DNA from: Acidobacteriota bacterium
GTDB lineage: Bacteria > Acidobacteriota > Terriglobia > UBA7540
Length of the DNA stretch: 64,000 nucleotides
Direction of reading: 5' to 3'
Assembly (NCBI GenBank): GCA_004298155.1
Contig: SCRD01000018.1
Coordinates: 186,001-250,000 of the forward strand
Shown: in pieces, positions 1 to 9,947 of the stretch
Position numbering within the stretch: the stretch's first letter is position 1
How the letters are laid out: every line of letters begins with the position of its first letter
Made by a program: the position numbers and the translations under genes
The notes under the pieces: model-generated
The model's input: only the letters and a program-made list of their open reading frames with translations
Database searches by the model: none
Told to the model about the DNA's origin: nothing

Positions 1-2
1 GT

Positions 3-3000
3 TCAGCTCAACGTTTGAATGGGCAGATTCTCTATGGTTCCGTTGCCGGAACAGTTTCCGACCAGACAGGAGCAGTAGTGCCTGGGGCGGCTATCACGAT
101 TGTCAACAACGACACAGGCTTTACTCGAAATACCACTTCGGCGTCGGCCGGTGATTACCGCCTCACCGATCTTCCCGGGGGAACCTACACGCTGACAGTG
201 ACGGCACAAGGTTTCAAGCCGGTCAAACAGACAGGCATTAGCGTTGCCGCCGGCTCAGTAAACCAACAGAATGTGCAATTGAGCGTGGGAGCTGTGACGC
301 AGGAGGTAACCGTTTCCGGCGCTGCTGCTACGCTGCAAACTCAGCAGGCAAACGTTCACACGACCATTTCGAATTACGCCGTGCAGAACTTGCCGCTGAA
401 CATCTACCACAATTTCCAAAGCGTTGAACTGCTCGCTCCCGGTGTTGTATCTCTTTCATCCATTTCGGGCAGCTACCCCAACTCTTTGGCTGATACGCCG
501 GACCGCTCATTTGCCATCAACTCGAACGGCCTGCCGCAGCACATCAACACTTCTCGTGTGGATGGCGCCACAAATGTGTTCTTGTGGCTGCCTGACCATA
601 TGGTGATCATCCCTCCTGCAGCTACGGTCCAGGAAGTGAACGTCCAGACCTCCAATTACAACGTCCAAAAAGGGCTGACGATGGGGGCTGCAACCGATGT
701 GATCACCAAAGGCGGAACAAACCAGTTCCATGGCCAGCTCTACGGATTTCACACCGATGCGGCACTTGGTGCCCAGAATGCTCTAGTCCATACTTCTAAT
801 GGCAAGAAGCCGAAGAACATTCAGAACAACGACGGCGTGGCTGTCGGCGGACCCATCGTCAAGAACAAGTTGTTTTTCTTCGGCAACTGGGATGGATACT
901 ACCAGCGCAATGAGGCTGCCGACCAGTTCCTGATTCCGCCCACAGATATGCGGAACGGAGACTTCTCGCAGTACCTCGGGGCGCCTCTCTATTCGGATGC
1001 TGCCCATACCAATCCGATCAACGTCTGCACCACCAGCGGTGGCACCACTCAATTGCGAGGGGGCATGATTTTTGATCCCACCACCGGCGATCCAAATACC
1101 GGTGCGAATCGCTGCGTCTTCACCGGGAATATTATTCCGACCAGCCGTATCTATCAGGGTGCCAGCAGCTTCTGGCAACTGATGGCGCCTTACACTCCGA
1201 ACTATACGCTGGGCCAGGCGTTTAGTGAAACTACTGCAGTCAACGACCTCCGCCTGCGCAATTCGGCCTGGAACCGGAACATCTATACCGGCAAGGTTGA
1301 CTACAATATCAGCGACCGCCAGACCGTGTGGGGCAAATACACTCTCCAGAAAGCCCTCCTGAATGACGGGGTTGATTACGGAATCGCGGGACGGGGCAAC
1401 GGCACTGGAATCAGCGACGACACTGCCCAGACCGTGACCATCGGGCACACGTGGACGGCAAAATCCAACCTTGTACTGACCGGACATATTGGCTTCACCC
1501 GCATGGGCGAAAAGAATTCGACGGCCGACTTCGGAAAGAACTACGGGCAGGACGTTCTCGGCCTTGCCAACAGCAACACTCCGACCAACGATCAACGGTA
1601 TAGCGGTATGCCCGGGATTGCCATAAGTGACTTCACCACTCTCGGGAATAATTCATCCTGGCAGCCGGTGCAGCGCAACGACTGGCAATTGACGCTGGAT
1701 GAAAATGGCACATGGATCAAGGGCAAGCACTCGATTGTGTTTGGCTTTGATGCGTCGCACAATCACATGAACCATTGGCAGCCGGAAATCGTCTGCTGCC
1801 CGCGTGGATATGTCATCACCTCGGATTACAATACGTTCCTGAATCTGACACCCGGAAATGCGGCGACCGTCTACGATGCTACCGGGAAGTCCAGCACCTT
1901 TAACCCTGCCATCTGGAACGGAGCGGCAGCGTTCGACCTTGGGCTGGCAAGTGAGGTTGAAAACGGCCAGCAGTTTATTAAGGCCACCAACAAGGATTGG
2001 GATGAAGCTCTCTACATTGGAGATACCTTCCGTCTCACACCCAAACTGACCATTGATGCCGGTCTCCGATGGGAGTACTATCCACTCATCACCAGGGATG
2101 GCGTCAGCAAATTCGAGGTCTATGACGCCGCCACCAACCAGCTTTATCTGGGCGGGCTTGGCAACCATGACACGCACCTCAATAACACGCCTGTTGGAGT
2201 AACCAGCAGCAAGACGCTGTTTGCTCCTCGCCTGGGGCTTGCCTATCAGTTCAACGACAAGACGGTCGTGCGCGCTGCGTTCGGGATGAGCTACGACACG
2301 CTCCCGCTCGAACGGCCTCTGCGTGGGTTCTGGCCATACACGATTGGTGCTGACAACAATGTTGTGCTTCCTGGGGTCAGCAGCGCCGTCACCCAGTACC
2401 TCCCGTATGCAAGCTTTGACACGTCAAAGAACACGATCAACAACATTCCCGGCTCACCTGTAAACGGGGGTGTGGGACTGGCCAATGGCGTGCCACTCAT
2501 CCAGGCCCCTACTGGGTTCCAGTCGGGTATCATCACTCCTCCCAGCGACGTTACCATCGGGACGTTGGCGCCTGGGGACTTCAAGCGCGGCTATGTTGAA
2601 TTCTGGAACTTTACCGTCCAGAGGAAATTACCCGGCGAAGTCCTGTTGAACGTGGGCTACGTCGGAAACCATCTGGTCCACGAATTTAACGGTCGCGATG
2701 CCAACGCTGCTCCACTGGGGGCTGGGAATAACGGTTCGCCTCTATACCTGCCATTCGGCCGCCCGCAGTCCAGCGGAACTTTCCTGTTCCAGGGATACCT
2801 GGATTCCCACTACAACTCTCTGCAGGTGTCTCTCGATCGTCATGTCACTAACGGCCTTTTCCTTCAGGGCTCCTATACCTACTCGAAGGTGATTGGCTAT
2901 ATGGATGACGAGGGATGGGAAAATGGTCTGCGATTCAACTGCACGTCGAACTCCCTGTTGCCCCAGGGTTGCCAGTCGCTGAACCGGCACACTCTGAGTT

Positions 3001-3569
3001 TTGACCACACGCACGTGCTGAAGATGGCGTTTATCTATGACCTACCCTTCGGCGCAGGCCAGAAGTGGGCGAACACAGATCGGGCTGCCAGGGCAATCCT
3101 GGGCGGTTGGCAGATCAATGGCATCGTCACGGGCCTCAGTGGAAGCCCCCTCTACGTGACCCAGACCAGCAGCTTCCTGAACACTCCAGGCACATCTCAG
3201 GTCGCGGATTTCTCCGGCGACCTGCAGATGATCAAGGGGACAGGACGCCACGAACAATGGTTCAACACGACTGCCTTTACCCCGGTTGAAACTGTGCGAA
3301 TCGGAAACGGGGGGCGAGGCAACTCGTGGTTGAGAGGTCCCGGGCTGATGCAACTCGACCTCAGCCTATTCCGCAACTTCAAGCTCACGGAGCGGTTCGA
3401 TCTGAAGGTGCGGGCTGAGACGCTGAATTTCGCTAACCATCCTCACTGGAGTAATCCGAGCACAAGCTGCTCCATCACAAGCACTGGCGTCTGCGGTGGA
3501 AGCCTTGGGCAGATCACCAGCGCGTTCGGAGAGAGGATCTTCCAGTTAGGAGCCGAAATCGACTTCTAA
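3..3569 (+). CDS. TonB-dependent receptor, Oar-like, with N-terminal carboxypeptidase-regulatory domain (5' end cut by window)
   Basis: An outer-membrane receptor that should import a large substrate, probably oligosaccharide or peptide, with TonB energy. The frame is open from base 3, and the first residues (SAQ-LNGQILYGS) look like the end of a signal peptide, so the true start lies upstream; the TTG at 15 is not a convincing start. Residues about 5-90 form a carboxypeptidase-regulatory beta-sandwich (GTVSDQTGAVVPGA, then GTYTLTVTAQGF). A plug-like stretch follows (residues 95-240, ending in VITKGGTNQFHG), then a long beta-barrel rich in aromatic and Asn residues. The protein ends in Phe (IFQLGAEIDF), the usual barrel-terminal signature. 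The length of about 1190 aa fits acidobacterial Oar-like receptors. A strong terminator follows, so the unit ends here. The substrate is unknown. Confidence 0.93.
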   Translation, partial: SAQRLNGQILYGSVAGTVSDQTGAVVPGAAITIVNNDTGFTRNTTSASAGDYRLTDLPGGTYTLTVTAQGFKPVKQTGISVAAGSVNQQNVQLSVGAVTQEVTVSGAAATLQTQQANVHTTISNYAVQNLPLNIYHNFQSVELLAPGVVSLSSISGSYPNSLADTPDRSFAINSNGLPQHINTSRVDGATNVFLWLPDHMVIIPPAATVQEVNVQTSNYNVQKGLTMGAATDVITKGGTNQFHGQLYGFHTDAALGAQNALVHTSNGKKPKNIQNNDGVAVGGPIVKNKLFFFGNWDGYYQRNEAADQFLIPPTDMRNGDFSQYLGAPLYSDAAHTNPINVCTTSGGTTQLRGGMIFDPTTGDPNTGANRCVFTGNIIPTSRIYQGASSFWQLMAPYTPNYTLGQAFSETTAVNDLRLRNSAWNRNIYTGKVDYNISDRQTVWGKYTLQKALLNDGVDYGIAGRGNGTGISDDTAQTVTIGHTWTAKSNLVLTGHIGFTRMGEKNSTADFGKNYGQDVLGLANSNTPTNDQRYSGMPGIAISDFTTLGNNSSWQPVQRNDWQLTLDENGTWIKGKHSIVFGFDASHNHMNHWQPEIVCCPRGYVITSDYNTFLNLTPGNAATVYDATGKSSTFNPAIWNGAAAFDLGLASEVENGQQFIKATNKDWDEALYIGDTFRLTPKLTIDAGLRWEYYPLITRDGVSKFEVYDAATNQLYLGGLGNHDTHLNNTPVGVTSSKTLFAPRLGLAYQFNDKTVVRAAFGMSYDTLPLERPLRGFWPYTIGADNNVVLPGVSSAVTQYLPYASFDTSKNTINNIPGSPVNGGVGLANGVPLIQAPTGFQSGIITPPSDVTIGTLAPGDFKRGYVEFWNFTVQRKLPGEVLLNVGYVGNHLVHEFNGRDANAAPLGAGNNGSPLYLPFGRPQSSGTFLFQGYLDSHYNSLQVSLDRHVTNGLFLQGSYTYSKVIGYMDDEGWENGLRFNCTSNSLLPQGCQSLNRHTLSFDHTHVLKMAFIYDLPFGAGQKWANTDRAARAILGGWQINGIVTGLSGSPLYVTQTSSFLNTPGTSQVADFSGDLQMIKGTGRHEQWFNTTAFTPVETVRIGNGGRGNSWLRGPGLMQLDLSLFRNFKLTERFDLKVRAETLNFANHPHWSNPSTSCSITSTGVCGGSLGQITSAFGERIFQLGAEIDF

Positions 3570-3653
3570 TATTGGCTGCCGGAAGTATGCTGCAAGGGCT
3601 GCAGCAACCGGTCCGCTGCGGCATGCCTCGGCCTAACCTGAATCACTGATAAG

Positions 3654-3691
3654 AGCGGGTGGGGACTGAACAGCCTCCACCCGCTTTTTTT
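3654..3691 (+). terminator. Rho-independent terminator after the TonB receptor
   Basis: A perfect 9-bp stem, AGCGGGTGG (3654-3662) with CCACCCGCT (3677-3685), is followed directly by six more T residues. It lies 85 bp past the receptor stop codon. Confidence 0.9.
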
Positions 3692-3783
3692 ATTGTGCCA
3701 TCGGGCAATGCCGCCAACAGAAGCGCCGGCAGGCGTAAGCCGGAATCTAGCTCCAGTTATCCTCGGCTGGTACAATTGAAAAG

Positions 3784-5292
3784 ATGGCAGGAAACATTCG
3801 GCGCCTATTATCACTGGCTGTTTTGCTCACGGCGTTGAGCTCCGTTATTTTCGCGCAGTCGGAGAATCTGGCTGAGCAATCCAATCAAGCCAGGGAGCTG
3901 ATGGCTTCCGGGCGGTACGATGACGCCATCCCGATCTACCGTGCGCTGGTGAAGGCGGTGCCCGGCAACGCTGGACTGATTACGAACCTTGGCCTGGCCT
4001 TCCATATGGCCGGTCATGAGCAGGAAGCCGTAGCCGAACTTACGAACGCTCTAAAGCTTGAACCCAAGGACATTCCGGCCCACCTCTACCTTGGGTATGC
4101 CTATCTGAGCCTTGGAGAGCCCGCGAAGGCCATTCCTCATCTGGAGATTGCGGTACGCGCCGATCCCTCCGATGGAGCCTCCAGGGGGAACCTTGCCGAA
4201 GCACTGTTTGCTGTAAAGAAATTTCCTGAGGCGGCAGCCCAGTTTGAAAAATTGTCTCAATCAGATCCAGGAAATCCGCAGGTGTGGTACCGGCTTGGCA
4301 TTTGCTATCAGGAATTGTCTCAGGAAAGCTTTGATGATCTGCAAAGGACCGCAACCGGTTCCAGCTACTGGCTGGCGCTGGTGGCCGATTCCCGCGCCAA
4401 AGCCATGCAGTTGAGCAGCGCCTTCTATTTATACCGGCAGGCAATTGCCAGGAACCCGAAAATGCGGGGCGTCCATGCGGCTCTGGCGGCGGTCTACGAG
4501 AAATCGGGTCATTCTGACTGGGCGAAGACGGAGCAGCAGCGAGAAGCCAAGCTCGGAAAGCCGAACTGCGCGTTTGAGAAATACGAGTGCGCACTCAGCG
4601 CCGGGAACTATCGAGAGTTGGCAGCGCTGACAGGCAAAACCCCCGAGATTTACTACTGGAAAACCAGGGCCTACCAGAAGCTTGCGATTGATGCGATGGG
4701 TCACCTGGGGCAGCTTCCTCCTTCGCCTCAGCTCCACGAACTGCTTGCCAAAATCCAGACGGACGAGCGCCAGTTTCCGGGGGCCGTTCAGGAATGGCAA
4801 AAGGCTTATGAGCTTTCCGGGAAGGACGCCGATGTCGGGACCCAATTGGTCGTTGCCCTGTTCCAGGTGCAGAATTTCACCGGTGCCCGACAGTTGTTGG
4901 AGGCGCTGCTCCAGCAGAGGCCGAAGTCTGCGGAATTGAACTATCTTTATGGGTTCACACTGCTGAGTCTTAAGCAGCCTGGAGACGCTGCACACTATCT
5001 GGAACTATCACTGCAGATCGACCCTCGATTACTTCCCGCTCACAGTTCGCTGGCGCAGGCTTACCTGGCAATCGGCGAATCGAAACAGGCCATACCGCAC
5101 CTCAAGGCGGCCCTGCCGATCGACCGGGACGGCAGCATTCATTACCAGCTTGCCCGCGCTTACCAGTCGAGTGGTCAATCTGAGCTGGCTCGGACGATGC
5201 TTCAGCAATACCAGCAGATTCATAACGCGCGTCAGGCCGAGCAGCAGACCCTGCAGCAGGAAGTCCAGATCACTGCGCCCGGGCCGGGCTAA
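3784..5292 (+). CDS. Exported tetratricopeptide-repeat protein
   Basis: A 502-aa protein with a signal peptide (basic MAGNIRR, hydrophobic core to about residue 22, cleavage near IFAQ-SE). It is built almost wholly of TPR units, for example NLGLAFHMAGHEQEAVAEL, AHLYLGYAYLSLGEPAKAI and HSSLAQAYLAIGESKQAI, with a less regular middle around residues 190-290. It probably acts as a periplasmic scaffold for protein-protein contacts; the partner is unknown. No clear Shine-Dalgarno precedes the ATG, but a TACAAT hexamer lies at 3771-3776, only 7 nt before the start, so a leaderless transcript is possible. The -35 match is poor. It lies between a TonB receptor and a convergent FG-GAP protein. Confidence 0.85.
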   Translation: MAGNIRRLLSLAVLLTALSSVIFAQSENLAEQSNQARELMASGRYDDAIPIYRALVKAVPGNAGLITNLGLAFHMAGHEQEAVAELTNALKLEPKDIPAHLYLGYAYLSLGEPAKAIPHLEIAVRADPSDGASRGNLAEALFAVKKFPEAAAQFEKLSQSDPGNPQVWYRLGICYQELSQESFDDLQRTATGSSYWLALVADSRAKAMQLSSAFYLYRQAIARNPKMRGVHAALAAVYEKSGHSDWAKTEQQREAKLGKPNCAFEKYECALSAGNYRELAALTGKTPEIYYWKTRAYQKLAIDAMGHLGQLPPSPQLHELLAKIQTDERQFPGAVQEWQKAYELSGKDADVGTQLVVALFQVQNFTGARQLLEALLQQRPKSAELNYLYGFTLLSLKQPGDAAHYLELSLQIDPRLLPAHSSLAQAYLAIGESKQAIPHLKAALPIDRDGSIHYQLARAYQSSGQSELARTMLQQYQQIHNARQAEQQTLQQEVQITAPGPG

Positions 5293-5337
5293 GCCGTGCC
5301 GGTGACGGGATGAGAGTCAATGTGCCGGCCCAGACCG

Positions 5338-7017
5338 TCAGGAAGGCTCGTCCACCTTCAGAAACTGGTTGGCCTTGACGCCCTTGAGGCGCTGAACGGT
5401 TCCGCTCGGCCACCGGATCTCAACCTCATCAACTGTTGAAGTTGTCCCCAGGCCGAAATGGACGCCGAAGTGGCTGGATGAAGCGTAGCCGACAGCGCTG
5501 GTCATCTCATTGTGCTGGTCCCCGATGCGAACGCGCGCGCCCATGCCGTCACGGTTGCTCTTGTGCCCCACAAGGTTCAGCACCAGCCAGTTGTTGCCAC
5601 CCGGGCTGATGTTTTCCCACACCTCCGCCGGCCCTTCCAGCGATGAGGTCACCACGTCGATCCTGCCATCCCTGTTGAGGTCAGCAAAGGCCGCACCCCG
5701 ATGCGCCTGCGGGACCTGGAAATCATTTCCAGCGTCGCGCGAGAGGTCGGCGAACGTACCGTTTCCGAGGTTGGCAAAAATGCTGTTCGGCTGCTTGTAG
5801 GTGGTTGCCTCAAACAGTTCGACGTTGTTGTCCACGTGGGAATTTGCTGTGAACAGGTCCTTTAAGCCGTCGTTATTGAAGTCGAAAACGCCGAGGCTCC
5901 ACCCGCTTCGTGGAGCAGAGAGCACACTGAGCCCGCTGCTGTAGGTTGCGTCCTCGAACATGCCCTTGCCCACGTTGCGGAACAATGGATATGTTTCGTT
6001 GGATAGGTCGGTGACGAAAATATCTGGAAGGCCGTCATTATTGTAGTCGCGGAAATCGACTCCCATGTTGGAAACAGGCTCGCCGTTGTTGAGCAGCGCG
6101 GCGCCTGCGAAAAGCCCCACTTCCTCGAAGGTCCCATTGCCGAGATTGTGATAAAGGAAATTGGGCATGTTGTCGTTCGTAACGTAGAGGTCGATGCGGC
6201 CGTCGTTGTCGTAATCGGCAAAACCGACCGCCATTCCGCGCCCGACGTGTTTCCCGAAGCCGGCCTGGACCGTTACGTCCTCAAAAGTGCCGTTATGACG
6301 GTTCCGGTAAAGCGTGCAGGTGAGTCCTTCAAAATATTTGGGATGGCAATAAGTTCGCAGATTGCGGGCACGGTCCCCGCAAAAGCGACTATGTTCCATA
6401 GAGAATTTTGAGTAGTTGACCACAAACAGATCAAGCCAGCCGTCATTGTCATAATCAAACCATCCGGCTCCGACGGCCCACTTGTCGCTCTTGATGCCCG
6501 CATGCAGGGTGACGTCTTCAAACGTCCCGTCGCCCCGGTTCCGATAGAGGATGTTATGGAAAACACCGGCGACAAAGAGGTCCGTGCGACCGTCGTTGTC
6601 GTAATCGGCCGCGGCCGCTCCCATAGAGTAGCCTTCGCCTTCAACCCCCGCCTGCTGGGTGATGTCCGTAAATTTCATTCCGCCTTCGTTACGGTACAGG
6701 CGGTTAAAGTATCTGGGGCTATCCTTCTTCATTGAAGGCAGGGAGGCGCCGTTGGTGAAAAAGATATCCGGCAAACCATCGCCGTTATAGTCGAAAAGTG
6801 CCACGCCTCCGGCCATGGTCTCGATCAGGTGCTTCTCAGGCGTGGGGCTGTTCTGGACCGTGAAATTCACTCCACCGGAAGCGGCAACGTTGCGGAAGTG
6901 GATGGGATCTACTTTCGGAGAGCTCTGGGCCCCAAATCCGAAACGGCTGGCCAGCAGGGGAAGGCAGAGCCCCGCACCCGCTCTCAGCACATCGCGTCTG
7001 GTCAATTGTTCGGCCAT
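5338..7017 (-). CDS. FG-GAP/VCBS repeat protein with C-terminal ASPIC/UnbV domain (CRTAC1 family)
   Basis: An exported calcium-binding beta-propeller protein. Seven Asp-rich VCBS/FG-GAP loops are visible (DYNGDGLPDIFF, DYDNDGRTDLFV, DYDNDGWLDLFV, DYDNDGRIDLYV, DYNNDGLPDIFV, DFNNDGLKDLF, DLNRDGRIDVV). An ASPIC/UnbV domain closes the protein (GARVRIG, VEIRWPSGTVQRLKG). I chose the ATG at 7017 because it puts a Tat-like signal (TRRDVLRAGAG) at the N-terminus. An in-frame ATG at 7062 adds 15 residues without a better ribosome site. Such proteins are frequent in Acidobacteriota and Planctomycetota, often with TPR domains, and the neighbour here is an exported TPR protein. Function unknown; extracellular binding or adhesion is likely. 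Confidence 0.9.
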   Translation of the reverse strand: MAEQLTRRDVLRAGAGLCLPLLASRFGFGAQSSPKVDPIHFRNVAASGGVNFTVQNSPTPEKHLIETMAGGVALFDYNGDGLPDIFFTNGASLPSMKKDSPRYFNRLYRNEGGMKFTDITQQAGVEGEGYSMGAAAADYDNDGRTDLFVAGVFHNILYRNRGDGTFEDVTLHAGIKSDKWAVGAGWFDYDNDGWLDLFVVNYSKFSMEHSRFCGDRARNLRTYCHPKYFEGLTCTLYRNRHNGTFEDVTVQAGFGKHVGRGMAVGFADYDNDGRIDLYVTNDNMPNFLYHNLGNGTFEEVGLFAGAALLNNGEPVSNMGVDFRDYNNDGLPDIFVTDLSNETYPLFRNVGKGMFEDATYSSGLSVLSAPRSGWSLGVFDFNNDGLKDLFTANSHVDNNVELFEATTYKQPNSIFANLGNGTFADLSRDAGNDFQVPQAHRGAAFADLNRDGRIDVVTSSLEGPAEVWENISPGGNNWLVLNLVGHKSNRDGMGARVRIGDQHNEMTSAVGYASSSHFGVHFGLGTTSTVDEVEIRWPSGTVQRLKGVKANQFLKVDEPS

Positions 7018-7257
7018 TAGCAGGCAAATTTCCACGATTTTTTCATTCGGATATCTTGCCATTGCAGGAGATTTTGAGTCAACTCATCGCGGCAGTGATG
7101 GGAGTATGAAGGCGACCGTTCCAGCGCTGCCGCTGGGATATAATGCCGGTGAGCCAGATTGTATCGTGGGAAACGGAGCTCTGTGCCGGTGGCAGGCAAC
7201 TGGGAACATCTCAGCATGCGCCGCCAACGCACCCGTTGACGATCAGGAGCCAGTTTC

Positions 7258-8214
7258 ATGCAAAATATCCGTGCTGCCGCTGTGCAATTCGAACACGTCC
7301 CTGGAGGCAAACAGGCGAACCTGGCCAATATCCGGGCATTTGTTGAGCGGGCCGCGCGCGAGCATGTCGATCTAATCCTGTTCCCGGAGTGTTGCATCAC
7401 GGGCTACTGGTTTCTGCGTCATCTTTCGCGCCAGCAAATCGCGGCGCTGGCTGAACCAGTTTTTGACGGGCCGTCATCGCAGGAACTCAAAGCCCTGGCG
7501 ACCCGGCACGGGATGACTGTAGGCGCGGGACTCCTGGAAGCGGCGGAGGACGGAGCTCTTTACAACACCTACGTTGTCGTCATGCCTGACGGCACGGCGC
7601 GCCGCCATCGCAAGCTCCATGCGTTTGTCAGCGAGCACATCTCCAGCGGATCGGATTACACCGTTTTCGACAGCCCGCAGGGGTACCGCGCCGGCATTCT
7701 GACCTGCTATGACAACAACCTGGTTGAAAACGTCAGAATCACGGCGCTCGCAGGGGCCGAGGTCCTCCTGGCTCCGCACCAGACCGGAGGCTGCCGCACG
7801 CATAATCCCTATTTGATGGGAACCATCGGCCGCCGATTATGGGACGAGCGGACACGGAACCCGATGGCGATCGAGAACGAATTTCGCGGCCCCAAAGGCC
7901 GGGGCTGGCTGATGCGATGGCTCCCGGCCCGTGCCCATGATAACGGCATCTTCCTGATTTTCAGCAACGGCGTGGGTGTTGACGACGACGAAATCCGTAC
8001 TGGCAACGCCATGATCATTGATCCCAACGGCCGGGTACTGGCGGAAACCTGGAAGGCGTGCGACGACATGGTGGTCGCCGATCTGGATGGGTCGCTGGTG
8101 GCCCCGAGCGTCGGGCAGGCTTTCCTGAAGGCCCGCCGGCCTGACCTTTACCGCCCGCTGACCGAAAAGACAGGGCGCGAAGAAGACACGCGAAGTCTGA
8201 AATTTAAGGAGTAG
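7258..8214 (+). CDS. Carbon-nitrogen hydrolase (nitrilase superfamily amidase)
   Basis: A cytoplasmic amidase-type enzyme of 318 aa that hydrolyses a non-peptide C-N bond. The catalytic triad is visible: Glu44 in LFPECCITGY, Lys119 in RRHRKLHAF and Cys150 in GILTCYDNN. The length is typical for the superfamily. The ATG at 7258 follows a CAGGAG ribosome site about 9 nt upstream. A TATAAT hexamer at 7139-7144 may be its -10 box, giving a leader of about 100 nt, but no good -35 is seen. It is divergent from the FG-GAP gene and convergent with the ECF transporter genes. The substrate cannot be read from the sequence; N-carbamoyl-amino acid amidase and aliphatic amidase are among the options. Confidence 0.9.
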   Translation: MQNIRAAAVQFEHVPGGKQANLANIRAFVERAAREHVDLILFPECCITGYWFLRHLSRQQIAALAEPVFDGPSSQELKALATRHGMTVGAGLLEAAEDGALYNTYVVVMPDGTARRHRKLHAFVSEHISSGSDYTVFDSPQGYRAGILTCYDNNLVENVRITALAGAEVLLAPHQTGGCRTHNPYLMGTIGRRLWDERTRNPMAIENEFRGPKGRGWLMRWLPARAHDNGIFLIFSNGVGVDDDEIRTGNAMIIDPNGRVLAETWKACDDMVVADLDGSLVAPSVGQAFLKARRPDLYRPLTEKTGREEDTRSLKFKE

Positions 8215-8305
8215 CGGCCCGGTGCGGGACTGGTCTTTGCGGCCCTTTGATGGGCTGCAACCGGATGGCAACCGCTGGCGGCGACTGCCTTCCGGTAGAT
8301 ACCTC

Positions 8306-9127
8306 TCAATGTTCATGCCGGTGCAGATGCGAATGGGTGTGGACCTCTCCCGACTTGTGCACATGCAGATGTGAGTGAAGCAGTCCCGTGCTTTTCAGCA
8401 GAGACGCATCGCTCAAGACCTGAGACGGCGGCCCAGCGGCGGCAATACGCCCCTCGTGGAAAACAAAACATTCATCTGCGATGTCTTCGATGATGTCGAG
8501 GTCGTGCGTTGTGGTGACCACGGTCTTGCCGCCGGCTCTTACCCTCACCAGGAAATCGATCATGTGGCTGGCGCTCCTGGGGTCGAGCGCTGCCGTGGGC
8601 TCATCGAGCAGCAGGATCTCCGGGTCCAGAATAAGGACGGAAGCCAGCGCAACGCGCTTCTTCTCGCCCATGGAAAGGTGGTGCGGCGAGCGATCTTTCA
8701 GATGTGGGATCTCCATCATCTCAAGCGTTTCCGTAATTTTTCTGCGGATATGGTCTGCCGGCCACCGTAGCTGGAGGGGCCCGAAAGCTACTTCATCAAA
8801 AACCGTCGGGCAAAAAAGCTGGACATCCGGGTTCTGAAAAACGAGGCCGACGCGTTGCCGGAAATCCATCCCGAAACCGTCGTTCTGGATGCTCTCTTCG
8901 GAAAGCGGCTTGCCGCAAAAGCGCACCGTCCCTTCATCCGGGAAGCAGAGTCCGTCCAGGATGCGCAACAGCGTTGATTTGCCCGAGCCGTTTGCCCCCA
9001 GCAGCGCGACCCGCCGGCCCGCGTTCACCGTCAGGTTCAGGCGGTCCAGCGCCGTCACCTCGTGGTAGCGATAGGTGACATCGCAGATCTCATAGACTGG
9101 CGCCTGCCCGGCGCTTGGTGTATTCAT
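8306..9127 (-). CDS. cbiO: Nickel/cobalt ECF transporter ATP-binding subunit with His-rich tail
   Basis: The ATPase of an energy-coupling-factor importer for Ni2+ or Co2+, acting on the inner face of the membrane. Visible motifs are Walker A GANGSGKST (residues 44-52), Q-loop Gln98, signature LSMGE (151-155), Walker B ILLLDEP (171-177) and switch His208. The last 23 residues (251-273) contain ten histidines, mostly in alternating HxH pattern, a likely metal-binding tail that supports a transition-metal substrate. The start codon overlaps the stop of cbiQ (ATGA), so the genes are translationally coupled. It is the last gene of the operon. Nickel versus cobalt cannot be decided; nikO is the alternative name. 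Confidence 0.92.
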   Translation of the reverse strand: MNTPSAGQAPVYEICDVTYRYHEVTALDRLNLTVNAGRRVALLGANGSGKSTLLRILDGLCFPDEGTVRFCGKPLSEESIQNDGFGMDFRQRVGLVFQNPDVQLFCPTVFDEVAFGPLQLRWPADHIRRKITETLEMMEIPHLKDRSPHHLSMGEKKRVALASVLILDPEILLLDEPTAALDPRSASHMIDFLVRVRAGGKTVVTTTHDLDIIEDIADECFVFHEGRIAAAGPPSQVLSDASLLKSTGLLHSHLHVHKSGEVHTHSHLHRHEH

Positions 9128-9945
9128 CGTCCCAACCAGAACGCGATGATCGAAACCACGGCAAACACCCCTAGCATCACACGGTCGAAGCTCCGGACGT
9201 GGAATTCATCCAGAGTTGAAAAGTCGCCGCGATAGCCGCGCGACTGCATTGCCAGGTAGACCTCGTTGCTCAGGTCGAATGTTTTCGACATCAGTACACC
9301 CGCGCTCGATGCGGCTAGCCTGCGCCGTTCGCGGCCCGCGAGCTCGCCGACCATGCGGCTGCGGCGCGATTCAAACATGGCGCTCGCGCTTTGAAGCACC
9401 AGGAACAGGTAACGGTACGTCATGCCCAGAATGGCGACCAGCACCGCCGGCACGTGCAGCACCCGCAGCGCCTTGAGGATGTGGCTCCACGGAGTTGTGA
9501 GGACCAGCAGCACGCACAACGTGGCTGCAGTTTCCACCCGCAGCACCAGATAGCCGGCGCTCACAAGGCCCTGGGCAGTGACGCTCCATCCAAGCGTGTG
9601 AAGGTGGTAGACCACGCGCCCTGGTGTGACAAAGGGAGCTGGAAGAGCAATCACGCCTGTAAACAGCAACACCGGGATCCACACTCTTTTCAACAGAACT
9701 CCGAACAACACGTTCGAAAGCACGGCCAGCACGACGGCAACGGCAAACAGTCCGGCAATCACTGCAAAACTTCGTGCCGCCGCCGCGGCCACAATCAGGG
9801 CAAGAATGCCCAGCAGCTTGACGCGGGGATCAAGCCGCTGGAGCAGACCTTCCGCCCGCGCCGTCTGTTCGGCGTAAAAGGCGTGCTCCATGGCGTTCAC
9901 AAAGCTTGCCGTGGTACGTTCCAAAAAGCCGTGCTTTGCCGCCAT
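9124..9945 (-). CDS. cbiQ: Nickel/cobalt ECF transporter transmembrane T component
   Basis: The coupling (T) subunit that links the ATPase to the substrate-binding membrane subunit. It has 273 aa and about five or six hydrophobic spans (for example residues about 46-95 and 105-122), with the charged coupling region ESRRSRMVGELAGRERRR in the second half, typical of CbiQ/EcfT. The frame is open far upstream through the cbiM gene; I chose the ATG at 9945 because MAAKHGFLERTTASF is the usual start and lies 2 bp after the stop of the upstream gene. It ends in a 4-bp overlap with the ATPase gene. Confidence 0.9.
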   Translation of the reverse strand: MAAKHGFLERTTASFVNAMEHAFYAEQTARAEGLLQRLDPRVKLLGILALIVAAAAARSFAVIAGLFAVAVVLAVLSNVLFGVLLKRVWIPVLLFTGVIALPAPFVTPGRVVYHLHTLGWSVTAQGLVSAGYLVLRVETAATLCVLLVLTTPWSHILKALRVLHVPAVLVAILGMTYRYLFLVLQSASAMFESRRSRMVGELAGRERRRLAASSAGVLMSKTFDLSNEVYLAMQSRGYRGDFSTLDEFHVRSFDRVMLGVFAVVSIIAFWLGR

Positions 9946-9947
9946 CG

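Noticed and set aside
783-1595. 270-aa frame antisense to the TonB receptor
   Set aside because: No family features; the receptor frame is certain.
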